A DNA stretch of 18,807 nucleotides from Azoarcus sp. (GTDB lineage: Bacteria > Pseudomonadota > Gammaproteobacteria > Burkholderiales > Rhodocyclaceae): the NCBI GenBank assembly GCA_031259795.1, contig JAIRLA010000179.1, positions 1 to 18,807 of the forward strand, given 5' to 3'. The notes beneath the pieces were generated by a model. It was not told the origin of the DNA. It worked only from the letters and a program-made list of their open reading frames with translations, and made no database searches. A program made the position numbers and the translations under genes. Positions 9,694-16,787 of this stretch are shown here, one piece after another (position 1 is the stretch's first letter; each line of letters opens with the position of its first letter).

Positions 9694-11298
9694 ATGAAAA
9701 TCGCCCAAGCCCTCATCTCCGTCTCCGACAAAGAAGGCGTCCTTGCCTTCGCCCAGGGACTCGCCGCCCTCGGCGTCGAGCTGCTCTCCACCGGCGGCAC
9801 CGCCCGCCTCCTGAAAGACGCCGGGCTGACCGTCACCGAGATTGCCGACCACACCGGCTTCCCCGAAATGCTCGATGGCCGCGTCAAGACCCTGCATCCA
9901 AAAGTGCATGGCGGCATCCTCGCCCGCCGCGACCTGCCCGCGCATCTGGAAACCTTGCGGGCGCACGGCATTTCGACGATCGACCTCGTCTGCGTCAACC
10001 TCTATCCCTTCGAGAAAACCGTCGCCCGGCCCGGCGTGACGCTGGCCGAGGCCATCGAGAACATCGACATCGGCGGCCCGGCGATGGTGCGCTCCGCCGC
10101 CAAGAACTACGCGGGCGTAGCGATCGTCACCGACCCGGCGGACTACGCTGGCGTGCTGGCCGAACTGGAAGCGAACGGCGGCGCGCTGGCGCTCTCCACC
10201 CGCTTCGCGCTCGCCAGGAAAGCCTTCGCCCACACCGCCCGCTACGACGGCATGATCGCCAACTGGCTCACCGCCGCACCCGAAGGCGTGGAAGCCGGGC
10301 CGGAAAAACCCGCCCCCGCCCCGGCGCCCTTCCCCGCGCGCCTGCATCTCGCCCTCGATCGCGCCCAGACCCTGCGCTATGGCGAAAACCCGCACCAGCA
10401 AGCCGCTTTTTACCGCGAACCGGGCGCGCCGCCGGACAGCATCGCCGCCTGCCGCCAATTGCAAGGCAAGGAACTCTCCTATAACAACATCGCCGACTCC
10501 GACGCGGCCTGGGAGTGTGTCAAGACCTTCGCCGCGCCCGCCTGCGTCATCGTCAAACACGCCAACCCCTGCGGCGTCGCCATCGCCGCCGGGCTGGAAG
10601 AAGCCTACGAAAAAGCGTTCAAGACCGATTCCACCTCCGCCTTCGGCGGCATCATCGCCTTCAATGGCGAAGTGGACGCCGCCGTCGTGGAAGCGATGAG
10701 CGCGCACAAGCATTTCGTCGAAGTGCTGATCGCCCCCGCCTTCACCGATGCCGCCAGAGCGCTGCTGTCCGCGAAACAAAACCTGCGCGTACTGGAAACG
10801 TCCTTGGAGGCCCGCGGCGGCGCCCCCCGTCGCGCGCTGGAATTCAAGCGCGTCGGCGGCGGCCTGCTCGCGCAGACGCCGGACGATTTCGACCCCGGGC
10901 CGCAAGACCTGAAAATAGTGACGAAAAAAGCGCCGACCCCGGAGCAGATCGAAGACCTTCTTTTCGCCGAGCGCGTCGCCAGGTTCGTGAAATCCAACGC
11001 CATCGTCTTCTGCAGCGGCGGCATGACCCTGGGCGTGGGCGCGGGCCAGATGAGCCGCGTCGACTCCACCCGCATCGCCAGCATCAAGGCGCGAAACGCC
11101 GGGCTGGCGCTGGAGGGTTCCGTAGTCGCCTCGGACGCCTTCTTCCCGTTCCGCGACGGCATCGACATACTCGCCGCGAGCGGCGCGGCCGCCGTCATCC
11201 AGCCCGGCGGCTCGGTGCGCGACGAAGAAGTCATCGCCGCCGCCGACGAACACGGACTGGCGATGGTCTTCACCGGCGCACGCCACTTCCGGCACTGA
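9694..11298 (+). CDS. purH: Bifunctional AICAR formyltransferase / IMP cyclohydrolase
   Basis: PurH catalyses the last two steps of de novo IMP synthesis: formylation of AICAR with 10-formyl-THF and ring closure. The 534-residue product has an N-terminal MGS-like cyclohydrolase domain (SVSDKEGV at 9-16, [19 protein letters not shown]) and the AICAR transformylase domain with [13 protein letters not shown] and the catalytic KHANPCGVA, whose Lys and His are residues 288 and 289. DSTSAFGG and the C-terminal [12 protein letters not shown] and [11 protein letters not shown] are also as expected. ATG 9694 was chosen because [15 protein letters not shown] is the usual N-terminus; a TTG at 9673 would add seven residues. 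A 70-bp pyrimidine-rich spacer separates it from fis. Confidence 0.97.
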   Translation: MKIAQALISVSDKEGVLAFAQGLAALGVELLSTGGTARLLKDAGLTVTEIADHTGFPEMLDGRVKTLHPKVHGGILARRDLPAHLETLRAHGISTIDLVCVNLYPFEKTVARPGVTLAEAIENIDIGGPAMVRSAAKNYAGVAIVTDPADYAGVLAELEANGGALALSTRFALARKAFAHTARYDGMIANWLTAAPEGVEAGPEKPAPAPAPFPARLHLALDRAQTLRYGENPHQQAAFYREPGAPPDSIAACRQLQGKELSYNNIADSDAAWECVKTFAAPACVIVKHANPCGVAIAAGLEEAYEKAFKTDSTSAFGGIIAFNGEVDAAVVEAMSAHKHFVEVLIAPAFTDAARALLSAKQNLRVLETSLEARGGAPRRALEFKRVGGGLLAQTPDDFDPGPQDLKIVTKKAPTPEQIEDLLFAERVARFVKSNAIVFCSGGMTLGVGAGQMSRVDSTRIASIKARNAGLALEGSVVASDAFFPFRDGIDILAASGAAAVIQPGGSVRDEEVIAAADEHGLAMVFTGARHFRH

Positions 11299-11307
11299 AC
11301 CGAAAAA

Positions 11308-11323
11308 TCCGAAGACTTTCGGA
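11308..11323. terminator. Small hairpin between purH and purD
   Basis: TCCGAA-GACT-TTCGGA forms a perfect 6-bp stem with a 4-nt loop. On the plus strand AAAAG follows, not T residues; on the minus strand TTTTT follows, the layout of a weak leftward terminator. No leftward gene ends here, so its role is unclear; it may block antisense transcripts or be incidental. Confidence 0.3.
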
Positions 11324-11386
11324 AAAGCCCCCTCCGGCCTCGCCGCCGGCTTCCAACTTCCAACAATAAATAAAGGATATGACCAG

Positions 11387-12673
11387 ATGAAACTCCTCAT
11401 TATCGGCTCCGGCGGACGTGAACACGCATTGGCATGGCGGCTGGCGCGGAGTCCCGGTCTACAGAAAATCTACGTCGCGCCGGGCAACGCCGGTATCTCC
11501 CGCGAACATGAACTGGAAAACCTGCCGCTCACCGACCCGGAAGAACTCGCCGCCTTCGCCAGCGAAAACAAAATCCATCTCACCGTCGTCGGGCCGGAAG
11601 CCCCCCTGGCCGCGGGCATCGTCGACATTTTCCGCGCCCGCAACCTGAAAATCTTCGGGCCGACGAAAGCCGCGGCGCAACTCGAATCCTCCAAGGATTT
11701 CGCCAAACAATTCATGACGCGGCACGGCATTCCAACCGCCGCGTTCGAGACCTTCACGGACGCCGCCGCCGCGCACGCCCACGTGGAAAAACAAGGCGCC
11801 CCCATCGTCATCAAGGCCGACGGCCTCGCCGCGGGCAAGGGCGTGGTCGTCGCCGCCACCCTGGAAGAAGCGCACGCCGCCATCGACGGCATGCTCCCCG
11901 GCGGCAAGGCGGGACGCGCGCGCGCGCGGATCGTGATCGAAGAATTCCTCGAAGGCGAAGAAGTCAGTTTCATCGTCATGGCCGACGGCAAGGACGTCCT
12001 GCCGCTCGCCTCCAGCCAGGATCACAAACGCATCGGCGACGGCGACACCGGCCCCAACACCGGCGGTATGGGCGCCTATTCCCCCGCCCCCATCGTCACC
12101 CCCGACATCCACGCCAGGATCATGCGCGAAGTCATCCACCCCACGATCAAGGGCATGGCCGCCGAAAACGTCCCCTTCACCGGCTTCCTTTACGCCGGAC
12201 TGATGATCGGCAAAGATGGCGGCATCAAGACGCTGGAATTCAACTGCCGCATGGGCGACCCCGAAACCCAACCGATCCTGATGCGGCTCAAGACCGACCT
12301 CCTGAAACTGCTGGAACACGGCGTAGACGGCGGCCTCGGCACGGCCGAAGCCGAATGGGACCGGCGCGTGGCGCTCGGCGTGGTGCTGGCCGCCGCCAAC
12401 TACCCCGGCGAGCCGCGCAAGGGCGACGCCATCCAGGGACTGCCCGCGGGCAACTCCTTCGGCGACGATGACGCGCACGTCTTCCACGCGGGCACGGCGG
12501 AAAAAAACGGCCAGATCGTCACCGCCGGAGGCCGCGTGCTCTGCGTCACCGTCCTGGGCGACAACGTGCGCGCCGCGCAGAAACGAGCCTACGAACTCGC
12601 GGCCACGATCTCCTTCCCCGGCATGCAATACCGCCGCGACATCGGCAATCGCGCCATCGCCCGCAAGAACTGA
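11387..12673 (+). CDS. purD: Phosphoribosylamine-glycine ligase (GAR synthetase)
   Basis: PurD joins phosphoribosylamine and glycine with ATP in the second step of purine synthesis. The 428-residue product starts MKLLIIGSGGREHALAW, the typical N-domain. The ATP-grasp fold follows with SKDFAKQFM, PIVIKADGLAAGKGVVVA, IEEFLEGEEVSF, the GPNTGGMGAYSPAP loop and the metal-binding FNCRMGDPETQPILMRL. The length is normal and no motif is missing. AAAGGA (11372-11377) lies 9 nt before the ATG. It follows purH by 88 bp and probably belongs to the same transcript. A small GGCGTT-GGCG-AACGCC hairpin (12695-12710) lies 22 bp after the stop without a T tract. Confidence 0.97.
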   Translation: MKLLIIGSGGREHALAWRLARSPGLQKIYVAPGNAGISREHELENLPLTDPEELAAFASENKIHLTVVGPEAPLAAGIVDIFRARNLKIFGPTKAAAQLESSKDFAKQFMTRHGIPTAAFETFTDAAAAHAHVEKQGAPIVIKADGLAAGKGVVVAATLEEAHAAIDGMLPGGKAGRARARIVIEEFLEGEEVSFIVMADGKDVLPLASSQDHKRIGDGDTGPNTGGMGAYSPAPIVTPDIHARIMREVIHPTIKGMAAENVPFTGFLYAGLMIGKDGGIKTLEFNCRMGDPETQPILMRLKTDLLKLLEHGVDGGLGTAEAEWDRRVALGVVLAAANYPGEPRKGDAIQGLPAGNSFGDDDAHVFHAGTAEKNGQIVTAGGRVLCVTVLGDNVRAAQKRAYELAATISFPGMQYRRDIGNRAIARKN

Positions 12674-12920
12674 CCGAGCAAAGGCATTTGTACCGGCGTT
12701 GGCGAACGCCTGTGCGCAACGTCATGTAACCGGAAACGCCGCGAAGCTCAACGACCAGAACCGCAAGGGTTCGGGGATGGCGGCGATGCGAGGCCCGTTG
12801 CGCACGGGGGTCCCGCCCGCCCAGGCGACCGGAAGGGCGATGCCGATGCGGCGCGCCCGCTCATCACCCGTAACTTTCATCTGTAACTTTCCAGCAAGCC
12901 AAACAAGACCACCGTGGAGT

Positions 12921-12948
12921 TTGACAGCGCGAATTTTACGGCTAAACT
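12921..12948 (+). promoter_or_regulatory. Candidate sigma-70 promoter
   Basis: A perfect -35 TTGACA (12921-12926) is followed after 16 bp by TAAACT (12943-12948), a 4-of-6 match to TATAAT. Surrounding DNA is clearly more AT-rich than the flanks. It points right, toward two small ORFs, and the signalling genes lie about 1 kb further on. Confidence 0.5.
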
Positions 12949-12970
12949 GATAACAGTTATTATTTATCAG
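12947..12970. promoter_or_regulatory. Inverted repeat overlapping the candidate -10, possible operator
   Basis: CTGATAA (12947-12953) and TTATCAG (12964-12970) form a perfect 7-bp inverted repeat with a 10-bp centre, giving a centre-to-centre half-site distance of 17 bp. It overlaps the end of the candidate -10 and the expected transcription start, a usual place for a repressor site. No regulator is identified. Confidence 0.45.
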
Positions 12971-12993
12971 CGACTGGCACAAAGGCTCGATTC

Positions 12994-13188
12994 ATGTTGA
13001 CCGCATCGTCCGGCCATCTTCTCTCCGGCAATATCCGCATCCCGGCGCCTGATCGCATGGTCTTACCCGCGACTCTCCGGAACGAAGCCGGCGGGAAAGC
13101 ACAGGATTTTCCGCTCGTGAAGACGAATTTACCCGCGCCGGCGCGCGCCTTGGCATCAGGGACATCGTTGACTGGGAGACAAGCATGA
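12994..13188 (+). CDS. Small ORF of unknown function, doubtful
   Basis: A 64-codon frame starts at ATG 12994 with AAAGG (12981-12985) 8 nt upstream and lies just below the candidate promoter. The product has no hydrophobic segment or motif and is not recognised. Third-position GC is visibly lower than in the neighbouring housekeeping genes, so it may be a leader or chance frame. Its TGA overlaps the ATG of the next small ORF (ATGA 13185-13188), an arrangement that supports translation but is not proof. Confidence 0.3.
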   Translation: MLTASSGHLLSGNIRIPAPDRMVLPATLRNEAGGKAQDFPLVKTNLPAPARALASGTSLTGRQA

Positions 13189-13298
13189 AACCGCTGGCAA
13201 TCTCTATCCTGATGCTGGGCACGCTGATGTTCTTCGCCCTCACGGCCCATGCCAGCGAGGCGCCGTCCTTCATTCCCGCGCTACTCTTGCGCATCTAG
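13185..13298 (+). CDS. Tiny secreted peptide or truncated exported-protein remnant
   Basis: The 37-codon frame encodes a clear signal peptide, MKPLAISILMLGTLMFFALT followed by AHA, with a likely cleavage after AHA (residue 23). Only 14 residues of mature sequence follow (SEAPSFIPALLLRI) before TAG. A GGGAG sequence (13174-13178) lies 6 nt before the ATG, and the ATG overlaps the previous small ORF's stop. A large intergenic repeat begins 40 bp downstream. Either an exported-protein gene lost its body here, or this is a real exported peptide or type I toxin-like hydrophobic peptide. Nothing in the sequence decides between these. Confidence 0.45.
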   Translation: MKPLAISILMLGTLMFFALTAHASEAPSFIPALLLRI

Positions 13299-13338
13299 CG
13301 CGCCGTCACAACAACCAACCAGTTCTCCACCCTTCATC

Positions 13339-13555
13339 CAGCGGCGCTCACGCGCCGGGTGGAACGCGCTGGACTACCACGTCGCTCGCGCTCCTCGCAA
13401 TGACGAGGGTGGCGGCTTTCGCAATGATGGGGGTGGGGCGGTTTTTGTAATGGCGGGATCTTCCGATGGACTTCCCTCCCCCGCTTGCGGGGGAGGGTGC
13501 CCGAAGGGCGGGAGAGGGCTTCGTGCCAAACGGCGCGCATCGACACTGTTTTCTT
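13339..13555 (+). repeat. Large intergenic repeat, copy B (three core units)
   Basis: About 217 bp aligns with copy A. The extra length is one more core unit: cores lie at 13395-13406 (TCGCAATGACGA), 13419-13430 (TCGCAATGATGG) and 13445-13456 (TTGTAATGGCGG), 24-26 bp apart, against two in copy A. The CGGCGC/GCGCCG hairpin (13342-13357) is kept. The CTCCCCCGC segment forms here a perfect 11-bp stem with a TT turn (13474-13497), which is degenerate in copy A. The block GTGCCCGAAGGGCGGGAGAG and the ending CACTGTT are shared. Confidence 0.8.
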
Positions 13556-13696
13556 GGCGGCGGGGCGTGGACGGGCGTCCCGTTTCTTCTTCTCCCTTTT
13601 CAGCGCGGCTTTCCTCATGCCGCGCGAAAATATATCCGCCGCGCCTCTTCCGCGAAGGTTTGTTCCCCTGCTTTTTCGCGGCGTTTTCTCCGCCGT

Positions 13697-13746
13697 GCAT
13701 TTTTCCCGCGCGCGGGCGCGCCATTTTCCACGCCGGGAAAAATAGC
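13697..13746. repeat. Long hairpin-forming inverted repeat
   Basis: ATTTTTCCCG (13699-13708) and CGGGAAAAAT (13734-13743) are perfect inverted 10-mers, extended by GC on each side with one bulged A. The 25-bp interior contains most of the palindrome CCCGCGCGCGGG (13705-13716). It lies about 175 bp upstream of the kinase start and could be a transcript-ending or leader structure for that gene. Confidence 0.5.
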
Positions 13747-13921
13747 GCGGGGCGCGCGGTAAGCGCGGTGCGCCGGATTTTACACTCCATTTGCATTAAA
13801 TGCCCTTGTCGTGGCAAAGGTCACAACGTCGATATTGGGCAGTGGTAAAAATAGCCAAGACGCAAAAGTAGTATCGGCAATTGACATCGTTTTGATATTT
13901 TGCCTGTCACAATCGGCAGGC

Positions 13922-16768
13922 ATGCGCGGGCCGGCCATCGTGAAAATCAGGTTACAAGCGCTTCTCACCATCATCGTCATCACGACGATGGTCACGGTAT
14001 TGAGCCTGGGCTCCGGGCTTTCCTCCATCCGGAACGGCATGGCGGCGATCGTCGCCGATGACATGAAAATGCTCAGCAGCGTCGCCAGCAAGCTCGTTTC
14101 GGAGCGCCTGAGACTGCTCAAGCGCGAAGCGCGGGGAGCTTCCGACCGTCTCTACGACTTTTCGAAAGGAAAAATAATCAAGCCGGCGGACGCGGTCAGG
14201 GTGCTGCAAGCGGAAGTGCGAAATTATCAATACATCTCGATGGCGGTTTTCAATTCCAAATACAAAAGCGTCGCGGCTTACGGCGACTATGCGCCGGATG
14301 CCTCATACGCCGGCAATGAACTCGCCCGGCGCGCCTACAGTGGAGAAGCCATCGTCTCGCCCACGGAAATCGCCGGGGACGGCAGCCTGCTCATCCGGGT
14401 CTATGCGCCGGTCAGCGGGCAGCACATCCTCATTTCCACCCTGCCCGGTCTCATCATCAGCGACCTGGTAAACGAATTCAAGGTTCTCGGCAGCGGCCAT
14501 GTCTTCGTACTCGACAAGACCGGCAACATCATCGCCAACACGCGCCACGTATCGGAGCGGGAGCGTTACAACCTCGTCGAAATGGCGAAGAGCAAACTCC
14601 TGTACGATGACAGAGAGCATATTTTCGAGCGCATGACGAAGGGCGAATCCGGAATAGGCCACTATTTCCGGGATAACGTGAAATACCTCTGCGCCTACGA
14701 CCCCATACCCGGTTCGGATGGCTGGTCCGTGGGCGTCACCGCGCCGGCGTCGGCGACGCCCGTCGCCCAGACCGAAAAGATGCTGCTGGTTTCGGGTACG
14801 ACCATTCTCGTCATCGGCGCGATCGTGGCGTTTTTTGCCGCGGGAGTCATCGCCAAGCCTTTCGAAGCGCTGCACGAAATGAAATTGATCGCCGAAAACG
14901 CCTCGATGGCGAAGAGCTCCTTCCTCGCCAATACCAGCCACGAAATGCGCACCCCGCTCAATGCCATCATCGGCCTGAGCGAATTGGCGCTGAATGAAGG
15001 CAAGCTGCCGAACGAGGAAATAATCAACCTGGAGAAAATATACAGTTCCGGAATGACGCTGCTGGGCATCGTCAATGACCTGCTCGATATCGCCAAGATC
15101 GAATCCGGCAAGTTGGAGCTCATCGCGGTGGATTACGACGTGCCAAGCATGATCAACGATACGCGCAGCCTGAACGTATTGCGCATCGCGGACAAACCCA
15201 TTGTTTTCAAGCTGCTGGTCGACGAAACGCTGCCGAGCAGGTTGAACGGCGACGAATTGCGGATCAAGCAGATTTTCAACAATCTGTTGAGCAACGCCTG
15301 CAAATACACGCGCGAAGGAACAATAGAATGGACGATCGGCTGGGAACGGGACGGCGACGACGGCGTCTGGCTGATCAGTAGCATCAGGGATAGCGGCATC
15401 GGTATCCGCCCGGAAGACATCGGCAAACTCTTCGCCGACTACAATCAGGTCGATACCCGCAGCAATCGCGCGATCGAAGGTACGGGGCTGGGACTTTCCA
15501 TTACCCGGCGCCTGGCGGAAATGATGAGCGGCTCGGTTTCGGTCGAAAGCGTCTATGGGCAAGGCAGCACGTTTGTCGTGCGCGTCTGGCAAAAACTCGT
15601 CTCCGATACGCCGATCGGCCCCATGACCGCCGAAGCCCTGCGCGGTTTTCGCTATTCCGTCAATAAACGCGTGCGCGGCAAGGAACTGATCCGGGTGCAA
15701 ATGCCTTACGCCAGGGTGCTCGTGGTGGATGACGTGCAAACCAATCTCGATGTCGCCAAGGGCATCATGAAACCCTATGGCATGAAAGTGGATTGTGTCA
15801 CCAGCGGCTTCGAGGCGGTCGATCTCGTGCGCGCGGGCGAGCCGAAATATGACGCCATATTCATGGATCACATGATGCCCGAAATGGACGGCATGGAAAC
15901 CACGCGCGTCATCCGGGAAGAAATCGACAGCGATTACGCCAGGACCATTCCCATCATTGCCCTGACCGCCAATGCCATCATCGGCAACGAAGAACTCTTC
16001 CTGCAACATGGTTTCCAGGCATTCCTGACCAAGCCGATAGACATGATGAGGATGGATTCCATCCTTCGCCAATGGGTTCGCCACAAGGAACTCGAACTCG
16101 AACACGAGCCGGAAACGCCGGAAAAAGCGGATGGCGCCGCGTCTTCCGCCAATACGGTGAAACACGTCGACGAAATCATTCCGCAAATCGATGGCATCGA
16201 CTGGGTGGCGGGACTCGAACGTTTTGGCGGAGACGAAAGTATTTATCTTTCGGTCATCCAGTCATACAGGGCAAACACGGCGCATCTTCTCGATCGAATC
16301 CGTGAAGTGAGCGAACAAACCCTGCCGGATTATGCGATCACTATTCACGGCATCAAGGGCAGCAGTTACGGCGTCGAAGCCCGCGATGTCGGCAAGAAGG
16401 CCGAAGAACTGGAACTCGCCGCCAAGGCGGGCAATATTGAATTCGTGCTCCGGAATAACCCGTCCTTCATCGAAGCCGCCGAGGCATTACTGTCCCGCCT
16501 TGCCGCCCTGTCGGGCGATGCCGCCCCGGACGACAGTGAAAAAGAAAAGGAAAGCCGCCATGCTCCCGATGAAGCCCTGTTGACCAAAATAGAAGAAGCC
16601 GCGGCGGATTTCAAGATCGACATCCTGGAAGAAACCATGGATGCTCTCGAAGCTTTCAAATACGAAACGCAGGCGGAATTGATCGCCTGGTTGCGCGAAC
16701 AAGTCGACCGGATGGAATTCGCGGCGATACGCGAACGCCTTGTTCAACGGAGACAGGAAACAACCTGA
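13922..16768 (+). CDS. Hybrid sensor histidine kinase (Cache-HisKA-HATPase-REC-HPt)
   Basis: This 948-residue membrane kinase has TM1 (about 9-30), a roughly 250-residue periplasmic Cache-like sensor (VFVLDKTGNIIANT, 194-207) and TM2 (287-310). No obvious HAMP domain follows. HisKA has phospho-acceptor H340 in NTSHEMRTPLNAI, and the ATPase domain shows NNLLSNACKY (453-462), DSGIGI (490-495) and GTGLGLS (520-526). The receiver domain has D603/D604, acceptor D649 and K704; an HPt domain has H809 in IHGIKGSS. A C-terminal helical tail (about 870-948) follows. All phosphorelay residues are present. The start is uncertain: ATG 13922 and GTG 13940 (VKIRLQALL) both fit, and GTG 13811 is less likely. 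It is 19 bp upstream of an HD-GYP response regulator, its probable partner. The kinase core resembles those common in Firmicutes, spirochaetes and Desulfovibrio, hinting at transfer. Confidence 0.93.
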   Translation: MRGPAIVKIRLQALLTIIVITTMVTVLSLGSGLSSIRNGMAAIVADDMKMLSSVASKLVSERLRLLKREARGASDRLYDFSKGKIIKPADAVRVLQAEVRNYQYISMAVFNSKYKSVAAYGDYAPDASYAGNELARRAYSGEAIVSPTEIAGDGSLLIRVYAPVSGQHILISTLPGLIISDLVNEFKVLGSGHVFVLDKTGNIIANTRHVSERERYNLVEMAKSKLLYDDREHIFERMTKGESGIGHYFRDNVKYLCAYDPIPGSDGWSVGVTAPASATPVAQTEKMLLVSGTTILVIGAIVAFFAAGVIAKPFEALHEMKLIAENASMAKSSFLANTSHEMRTPLNAIIGLSELALNEGKLPNEEIINLEKIYSSGMTLLGIVNDLLDIAKIESGKLELIAVDYDVPSMINDTRSLNVLRIADKPIVFKLLVDETLPSRLNGDELRIKQIFNNLLSNACKYTREGTIEWTIGWERDGDDGVWLISSIRDSGIGIRPEDIGKLFADYNQVDTRSNRAIEGTGLGLSITRRLAEMMSGSVSVESVYGQGSTFVVRVWQKLVSDTPIGPMTAEALRGFRYSVNKRVRGKELIRVQMPYARVLVVDDVQTNLDVAKGIMKPYGMKVDCVTSGFEAVDLVRAGEPKYDAIFMDHMMPEMDGMETTRVIREEIDSDYARTIPIIALTANAIIGNEELFLQHGFQAFLTKPIDMMRMDSILRQWVRHKELELEHEPETPEKADGAASSANTVKHVDEIIPQIDGIDWVAGLERFGGDESIYLSVIQSYRANTAHLLDRIREVSEQTLPDYAITIHGIKGSSYGVEARDVGKKAEELELAAKAGNIEFVLRNNPSFIEAAEALLSRLAALSGDAAPDDSEKEKESRHAPDEALLTKIEEAAADFKIDILEETMDALEAFKYETQAELIAWLREQVDRMEFAAIRERLVQRRQETT

Positions 16769-16776
16769 GGGCCGGC

Positions 16777-16782
16777 AAGGAA
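16777..16782 (+). promoter_or_regulatory. Ribosome binding site of the HD-GYP gene
   Basis: AAGGAA lies 5 nt before ATG 16788 and favours that start over ATG 16740, which overlaps the kinase gene. Confidence 0.6.
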
Positions 16783-16787
16783 CGAAA

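Larger units (their letters stand above)
12674..12993. other. Spacer after purD with no recognisable gene
   Basis: This 320-bp stretch begins with the GGCGTT/AACGCC hairpin (12695-12710). The next 200 bp has open frames on both strands, none with a recognisable product, and may be a decayed gene. From 12921 the base composition turns AT-rich and carries a promoter-like pair of hexamers and an inverted repeat. Confidence 0.5.
13299..13921. other. Long spacer upstream of the signalling genes
   Basis: About 620 bp without a recognisable gene. It holds the large repeat copy B (13339-13555), a GC-rich zone with a long hairpin (13697-13746), a GCATT-A-AATGC palindrome (13793-13803) and an AT-richer stretch before the kinase gene with TTGACA at 13881-13886 but no convincing -10. 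Short leftward frames in the repeat encode EALSRPSGTL, as in copy A, and are not genes. Confidence 0.6.

Noticed and set aside
9601..11400. Leftward 599-codon open frame opposite purH
   Set aside because: Antisense shadow of a clearly functional purH. The same applies to the leftward frames at 11459-12628 and 14303-16186.
12722..12982. Leftward 86-codon ORF downstream of purD
   Set aside because: No recognisable family, no clear ribosome binding site, and it runs through the AT-rich promoter-like DNA; it may be remnant sequence but cannot be supported as a gene.
12972..12990. Possible sigma-54 promoter (GGCAC...)
   Set aside because: The GG element is not followed by GC at the required 10-base distance.
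13000..13184. A c-di-GMP or other riboswitch in the leader before the tiny signal-peptide ORF, suggested by the nearby HD-GYP gene
   Set aside because: I could not find the conserved core bases or the paired helices of a GEMM-type riboswitch; a covariance-model search would be needed to reopen this.
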